43,022 nucleotides of DNA. It comes from RGIG4140 sp045638265 (GTDB taxonomy: Bacteria > Pseudomonadota > Alphaproteobacteria > CAAHEQ01 > UBA3637). Positions 39,162 to 43,022 of this stretch are shown piece after piece. Location: contig JAZUBA010000031.1 in assembly GCA_045638265.1 (NCBI GenBank), positions 1-43,022 on the forward strand, read 5' to 3'. Position 1 is the first letter of the stretch, and every line of letters begins with the position of its first letter. The notes beneath the pieces are model-generated. The model had not been told where the DNA came from and did not search any database. It worked only from the letters and a program-made list of their open reading frames with translations. The translations under genes were made by a program, and so were the position numbers.

Positions 39162-41455
39162 TGAAAACATTATTAAAACTTATTTTTATATTACTCGTAT
39201 TGGTTGTCATAGCTGGTTTGGTTATGTTTTATACCTTTGATATTAACAGTTATCGTGATAAAATAAATCAAGAATTATCATCAGCATTAAATCGGCCGGT
39301 AACAATTGGTAAATTGGAAACAAAACTTGCCCTTATTCCGACTATTCGTGCCATGAATGTTGTCATTTCAAATCCGCAAAATATAAAAGAAAAAGGTGAT
39401 TTTGTTAAAGTGGATGAATTAGAAGTTACACTTGAAGTTATGCCGTTGGTGTTTGATAAAAACGTTCGGATTCATAAAATTGCCGTTCAAAAAGCTGAAC
39501 TTAATGTGATTCATACAAAAAAACAAAACAACACTGATTTTTCATCAAAATCAGGAAATAAAGGCGGATCTTCTTCTTTGGCATTAAATCCGTATTTAAG
39601 CAATTTAACAATCGGAGATATATCTATTAATCAAGTAGATGTTCGTTATGTCGGAGATGATAAAACTTATCAATTTACATTAAAAGACGCCTTAATCCGT
39701 CAATTAAAAATGGTTTCTTTTTTGTTGGAATATGAACATCAACAAATCAGATTTTCTGGAAATATGGATTTAATGAAGTTAATCCAACAACAAAGCAGTT
39801 TTGTTTTTAATGCAGACATTGAAGCTTTTGGTTTTGTTTCAAAAATTTCCGGTAGTATCGGTGATATGAAACAGTTCAAAAATGTTTTGTTAAATCTTAA
39901 TTTAGAAACAACTTCATTAAGTGATTCTATGGCTCAACTTGGCGTTCAAAATAGTGCTATACCTTCATATCCAATGCAAGTATCCAGCATTATTAAAGGT
40001 AGTTTGGATAAGCTTAATTTTGATAATACAACCATTCAATTTGATGATGTTGTTAATGTTGCTGTCAAAGGTTCTTTGGCTGATATTAAAACAAACCCGA
40101 AAGGAGCTTTTGCAGGAACTTTTACATTAAATAAGCCGTATACGACAAACAATATAACTATTAAACCTTTGTCAACGGATTTAGATATTGCCGTATCACC
40201 AACTCAGTTATTAATCAAAAAATTAACGTTAACAGCTAATCGTTCAGATGCTGATATTGTTTTATCTATGAATAAAAAGGACAAAATGTGGATGATTAAT
40301 GGCAGTGTTCTTTCAAATTATATGGATACAAATGATTTGTTTGTTCCTGTATATGCTGAAGCAAAACAACCAACAAAATCTACTGTTCCGGTACAACAAT
40401 CACAAAATCAAGCCGTAAAACAAGAAAATACGCAAACAGTAAAAACAGGAACAGCTACGCAAAATGATGTATTAACGCAACTAAGTGGTCAAATTGACTG
40501 GAATCTGAAAAATGTAAAATTTGTTGATGGTTCAGAAGATTATTATGGCATTACAGCCCGTACGGTTTTGGGTGATAATACGTTAACGATTAATCCGTTA
40601 CAAATTAAAACGATTGCCGGAGTCTTAAATTCGGTTGTTCAGGTTAAAAATATCACAACCGCTCCTCAAACGCAAATAACAGTACAGGGGAATAATATTG
40701 CATTAGATAAGATAAAAGCATTTAATACATTGGTTGCCGGGTCAACTGCTAACATTGATGCCAAATTAAATGCCAATGGCTTAACAAAAGTTTCTATTTT
40801 ATCTTCCTTGAGCGGAACAGCGGAAGTTGAAGTGACGCAAGGAAAAGTTGTGAATAAATGGTTTAATGCAATCCCTGAAACATTGGGTTTGGTTAAAAAA
40901 GCTAAATCCGTTACATTTACAAAATCTGATATGGATAGTACTTTAAATTGTGCCGTTGTGAATGTAAAAGTCAACAATGGTGTGATTAATATGGATAAGA
41001 GCGTTGCCGTTGAAACATCTGTTTTAAATGTTTTGGCAAGTGGTACGGTTGATTTATCCACAGAAGATTTGTCTGTATCTTTGTTACCGGAGGTTTCTTC
41101 ACAATTAGCACCGGTCCTTTTAATTAAAGGGAAACTAACCGATCCGAAATTTGCAGGTATTGATGCAAAAAGTACATTGTCAAATGTTGCTAAAGAGGGT
41201 TTAAATCGTCTTTTGAAAATTGATACCCAAACAGAAACAGTAAGTGATGTTGCACCGAAAGTATCATGGTGTGAAATGGCATTGGGCCACAAGTTAAAAG
41301 GAAAAGTTGTTCAACAGCCGAAACCGAAACCGGTTGAAGAGGTCAAAGAAGAACCGGTAAAACCGGCTGAACCGGTCAAATTAACACCGGAAGAAGAATT
41401 AAAACAACAATTAATTAAATCATTAAGTTCTGTTTTGAAACCTTCTGATGAGTAA
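39161..41455 (+). CDS. AsmA-family envelope protein
   Basis: This 764-residue protein has one N-terminal membrane helix (LIFILLVLVVIAGLVMFYTF) and an AsmA N-terminal domain (INQELSSALNRPVTIGKLET, MNVVISNPQNIKEKGDFVKV). A long beta-rich periplasmic body includes a low-complexity Gln/Lys/Thr linker at ~405-435, and the AsmA C-terminal domain is at ~540-680. The tail (~710-750) is Lys/Pro/Glu-rich. AsmA-like proteins are thought to move phospholipids between membranes and affect outer-membrane biogenesis. It is translationally coupled to rluC (ribosome binding site AAGGAAG) and overlaps acyP by 8 bases. Confidence 0.88.
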   Translation: MKTLLKLIFILLVLVVIAGLVMFYTFDINSYRDKINQELSSALNRPVTIGKLETKLALIPTIRAMNVVISNPQNIKEKGDFVKVDELEVTLEVMPLVFDKNVRIHKIAVQKAELNVIHTKKQNNTDFSSKSGNKGGSSSLALNPYLSNLTIGDISINQVDVRYVGDDKTYQFTLKDALIRQLKMVSFLLEYEHQQIRFSGNMDLMKLIQQQSSFVFNADIEAFGFVSKISGSIGDMKQFKNVLLNLNLETTSLSDSMAQLGVQNSAIPSYPMQVSSIIKGSLDKLNFDNTTIQFDDVVNVAVKGSLADIKTNPKGAFAGTFTLNKPYTTNNITIKPLSTDLDIAVSPTQLLIKKLTLTANRSDADIVLSMNKKDKMWMINGSVLSNYMDTNDLFVPVYAEAKQPTKSTVPVQQSQNQAVKQENTQTVKTGTATQNDVLTQLSGQIDWNLKNVKFVDGSEDYYGITARTVLGDNTLTINPLQIKTIAGVLNSVVQVKNITTAPQTQITVQGNNIALDKIKAFNTLVAGSTANIDAKLNANGLTKVSILSSLSGTAEVEVTQGKVVNKWFNAIPETLGLVKKAKSVTFTKSDMDSTLNCAVVNVKVNNGVINMDKSVAVETSVLNVLASGTVDLSTEDLSVSLLPEVSSQLAPVLLIKGKLTDPKFAGIDAKSTLSNVAKEGLNRLLKIDTQTETVSDVAPKVSWCEMALGHKLKGKVVQQPKPKPVEEVKEEPVKPAEPVKLTPEEELKQQLIKSLSSVLKPSDE

Positions 41456-41744
41456 TTGTATTCTTCATTTTTATGTGTTCGGACGTGTTCAAGGAGTCGG
41501 TTATCGTGCTTGGACCGTCCGAACGGCGCAACAATATGGATTAATCGGTTGGGTCAGAAACAGAAGAAATGGTTGTGTTGAGGTTTATGCAGAAGGGGAT
41601 TCTAAAACATTGGATATGTTTAGGCAGGCTTGTTTAAAAGGTCCTTTATGGAGTAGAGTTGATAATTTGATGCCGGTCAGCATACCTGATGCACCGATAC
41701 CGCCGATTGAAGATTGTACATTTAAACAGCAGGCGACTGTTTAG
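41448..41744 (+). CDS. acyP: Acylphosphatase
   Basis: This 98-residue enzyme hydrolyses carboxyl-phosphate bonds. The phosphate-binding loop GRVQGVGYR with its catalytic Arg, and the catalytic Asn in GWVRNRRNGCVEVYAEG, are both present. The C-terminal pattern WSRVDNLM is also typical. The ATG lies inside the last codons of asmA (8-base overlap), with a poor ribosome binding site, so translation is probably coupled. Confidence 0.94.
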   Translation: MSNCILHFYVFGRVQGVGYRAWTVRTAQQYGLIGWVRNRRNGCVEVYAEGDSKTLDMFRQACLKGPLWSRVDNLMPVSIPDAPIPPIEDCTFKQQATV

Positions 41745-41796
41745 TTTTTGTTATTAAGGATAAATTTTTTTTACACAAAGCGAATTAAAAAAGCTA

Positions 41797-41825
41797 TTGA
41801 CAAAACTCAAACATATTGTTATAAT
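41797..41825 (+). promoter_or_regulatory. Promoter of tRNA-Ala
   Basis: Perfect consensus TTGACA (41797-41802), 17-bp spacer and TATAAT (41820-41825). The predicted start is ~10 bases before the mature tRNA. Confidence 0.85.
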
Positions 41826-41841
41826 TTTTTTTAAATTGCAC

Positions 41842-41917
41842 GGGGATATAGCTCAGCTGGGAGAGCGCTGCGTTCGCAATGCAGAGGCCAGGAGTTCGAT
41901 CCTCCTTATCTCCACCA
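41842..41917 (+). tRNA. tRNA-Ala, anticodon CGC
   Basis: The 76-base gene folds into a full cloverleaf. The acceptor stem GGGGATA pairs with TATCTCC and includes the G3:U70 pair that identifies tRNA-Ala. The D arm is GCTC...GAGC. The anticodon arm is CTGCG-TTCGCAA-TGCAG, with anticodon CGC. The T arm is AGGAG-TTCGATC-CTCCT. The CCA end is encoded. It reads GCG codons. A tyrosine-recombinase gene lies downstream, so its 3' half is a candidate attachment site. Confidence 0.96.
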
Positions 41918-41920
41918 ATT

Positions 41921-41953
41921 ACCTCTTTAACCTTTGAGTTAAGGAGGTTTTTT
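41921..41953 (+). terminator. Terminator after tRNA-Ala
   Basis: An 11-bp stem (ACCTCTTTAAC with GTTAAGGAGGT, one G-U) and a 6-base loop, followed by five T. Confidence 0.88.
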
Positions 41954-42149
41954 AATGCCTGATTTCAAGCATTTTTAATTTCCCGTCACACGTGCACGTC
42001 ACTTTGCCCGATAAAGACATTTTACAAGGTCTATATTTTAAGATTTTTATACCATTTTGCCCGAACGGATTTGTCGGACATTGATGATTTTTACCCGATT
42101 GGATTTCTCGAACACCCTCGAACTTTAAGACATTTAACGAATTTTCCAA
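41952..42149 (-). CDS. Doubtful small ORF, possible element-borne protein
   Basis: A 65-codon frame with TTG start lies 11 bases after the stop of the DUF6626-like gene. It contains four Cys (HQCPTN, RPCKMS, TCTC) and a basic end. No ribosome binding site and no family are recognisable. It could be a short cargo protein, the decayed end of something larger, or chance. The region 41954-42160 otherwise holds nothing I recognise. Confidence 0.25.
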   Translation of the reverse strand: MENSLNVLKFEGVREIQSGKNHQCPTNPFGQNGIKILKYRPCKMSLSGKVTCTCDGKLKMLEIRH

Positions 42150-42160
42150 ATTGTTGGTTT

Positions 42161-42583
42161 CTAATAGTTCTTTAATAACCGTTTTGTAATTAAACTATGC
42201 CCTTCTTCATATAAATCGTCAAGTCTTTTAGTGTCGCATTCTGTTTCACTTAGTTCACTGATTGATTTGATTAAATAATGTAATGCATCTATGGATGGAT
42301 GTCTGTGTTCTGACAGTATCATTCCATAGTAATACTTGTTCTTGTTTAAAAATCGTTCAGAAAACTCATATTGAGTATTGATGTATCCCAAATCCTTTAA
42401 ATGATTAAAGACCTTGATTAAATAATCTGTATCAGGGTGTTGTGGGTGTTCTTCTTGTTCTGATTGTTCAATTTTCTCTTCCTCTGTTTCATCAACTTCT
42501 TTTTCTTGCAAACCTTTTACTTCAATCATTCTGTTTCTGATTATTGCCAATAATTCATCTAATTTTTCTATTGCTGTTGTCAT
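42161..42583 (-). CDS. Small DUF6626-like protein of an integrated element
   Basis: The 140-residue protein has an N-terminal helix, an acidic Glu-rich linker (~25-50) and a compact C-terminal domain: LIKVFNHLKDLGYINTQYEF, RFLNKNKYYYGMILSEHRHP and SIDALHYLIKSISEL. This resembles the DUF6626 pattern (LKxxG...FS..wLgk..rYYg.l...gR.PSldaL), which I recall from alphaproteobacteria; its fold is probably HTH-like. The ATG at 42583 is preferred over the one at 42589 because AAAGGA is then correctly spaced. It lies between a recombinase and the tRNA and may regulate the element. Confidence 0.7.
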   Translation of the reverse strand: MTTAIEKLDELLAIIRNRMIEVKGLQEKEVDETEEEKIEQSEQEEHPQHPDTDYLIKVFNHLKDLGYINTQYEFSERFLNKNKYYYGMILSEHRHPSIDALHYLIKSISELSETECDTKRLDDLYEEGHSLITKRLLKNY

Positions 42584-42650
42584 ATTCATTCCTTTGGTTA
42601 ATTTATACAGGTATTTATTTAGAGAATGATTAAATAATGGAATGAATATA
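42583..42650. repeat. 11-bp perfect inverted repeat around the DUF6626-like start
   Basis: ATATTCATTCC (42583-42593) and GGAATGAATAT (42640-42650) are separated by 46 bp. The left arm covers the start codon and ribosome binding site of the minus-strand gene, and the right arm lies upstream of its likely promoter. A further partial copy (AGAATGATT, 42623-42631) lies between. This could be an operator or a recombinase/excisionase site. Confidence 0.65.
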
Positions 42651-42674
42651 AAAAAACTCTGCTTTCACAGAGTT
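42648..42674 (-). terminator. Terminator of the recombinase gene
   Basis: On the minus strand, 7-bp stem AACTCTG/CAGAGTT with a 6-base loop, followed by seven T. It lies 24 bases past the recombinase stop. Confidence 0.75.
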
Positions 42675-42697
42675 CTTTATTATTTAATTATTATATT

Positions 42698-43022
42698 TTA
42701 ATCTCGACAATAATAACTGGTTCTTATCATTTCCTTGAATTCCTTTAATTCTTTGGATAGAGGATAATATATTTTTGAAAGTTCTTCCAACATGACTTTA
42801 ATGTCTTTTGTTTTACCATACAGTCTTTGCCCGATACCTCTATCTGCCCAACCACAAAGTGCATTTTGATATTCTGCAGGTATTCTTTTTTCAACAGCTT
42901 TGGTTTCAAATGTATGTCTGAACGAGTGAAACACTTTGTCAGGACTGGATAATTTAATGCTATCTAAATAGTGTCCAAACCAGTGTTGAACTGCTGTTCC
43001 ATATCCATTATGATTAGAGTGT
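42698..43022 (-). CDS. Tyrosine recombinase (phage-type integrase), C-terminal part; 5' end outside window
   Basis: The frame is open to the right edge. The visible residues include YGTAVQHWFGHYLDSIKLSS and PDKVFHSFRHTFETKAVEK, with the box II catalytic His and Arg in HSFRH. Then comes CGWADRGIGQRLYGKTKD, with Trp at the H/W position and the nucleophilic Tyr in RLYGK. The upstream catalytic Arg and Lys lie beyond the window. A short helical tail of ~35 residues follows the Tyr. The nearby tRNA-Ala gene suggests integration into that tRNA. A methionine-initiated frame from 42934 would be only the last 78 residues. Confidence 0.88.
   Translation of the reverse strand, partial: HSNHNGYGTAVQHWFGHYLDSIKLSSPDKVFHSFRHTFETKAVEKRIPAEYQNALCGWADRGIGQRLYGKTKDIKVMLEELSKIYYPLSKELKEFKEMIRTSYYCRD

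Noticed and set aside
40666..41292. A 208-codon frame antisense to asmA.
   Set aside because: asmA is well supported on the other strand and the antisense protein has no recognisable features; it is a codon-usage shadow.

Overview
The window is AT-rich (roughly one third G+C by eye) and reads as chromosome of an alphaproteobacterium. The evidence is conserved gene order: birA next to the RNase J gene, miaB-phoH-ybeY-corC, a DUF3426 zinc-ribbon gene divergent from ftsE-ftsX-ydcF-plsC, plus an IalB-family protein and a KHQSA-type PlsC. Prepilin-like proteins with a GRSMVEILGVLAIIGVLS N-terminus and Cys-rich bodies are, as I recall, common in uncultured gut alphaproteobacteria, so a host-associated member of such a lineage is likely. 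Exact taxonomy cannot be fixed from the sequence.

Layout. 1-6185 is an accessory, surface-oriented block: the 3' part of a very large Cys-rich protein, an exported transglutaminase-like protein, a Thr/Val/Pro-rich lipoprotein, and a two-gene operon whose first product looks like an ADP-ribosyltransferase-fold protein. 6198-12672 holds sufE with a small membrane protein, then birA-rnj, rpsD, a small orphan and dnaX. 12739-25325 is one long minus-strand block, read from 25325 downwards: zinc-ribbon/DUF3426 protein, Sel1-like protein, miaB, phoH, ybeY, corC, mtaB, ftsY, an NTT/MFS-like transporter with a HEAT tail, a stand-alone cyclic-nucleotide-binding protein, and a parvulin with its own promoter. 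Most junctions overlap or are a few bases long. 25414-29465 is the plus-strand ftsE-ftsX-ydcF-plsC-anmK operon.

29479-31970 is the most unusual part. A prepilin-like Cys-rich protein (minus) and a family 6 glycosyltransferase, the fold of the ABO blood-group enzymes (plus), are divergent across a 386-bp spacer. That spacer carries three copies of a palindrome exactly 138 bp apart, the outer two at the putative -35 regions of the two genes. 32037-34139 is an ialB-rlmN-nitroreductase operon. 34270-41744 is parC, a tiny membrane protein with rarA, a RluA-family pseudouridine synthase, asmA and acylphosphatase. The window ends with tRNA-Ala(CGC) and the start of an integrated element: a tyrosine recombinase running off the right edge, a DUF6626-like small protein, and an 11-bp inverted repeat at that protein's start.

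Expression signals are clear. Many genes have TTGxxx-17 bp-TATAAT-like promoters and good Shine-Dalgarno sequences. Two genes (the transglutaminase-like protein and parC) have the -10 box only 7-8 bases before the ATG, which predicts leaderless mRNAs. All product names come from reading motifs in the sequence; no database search was run.
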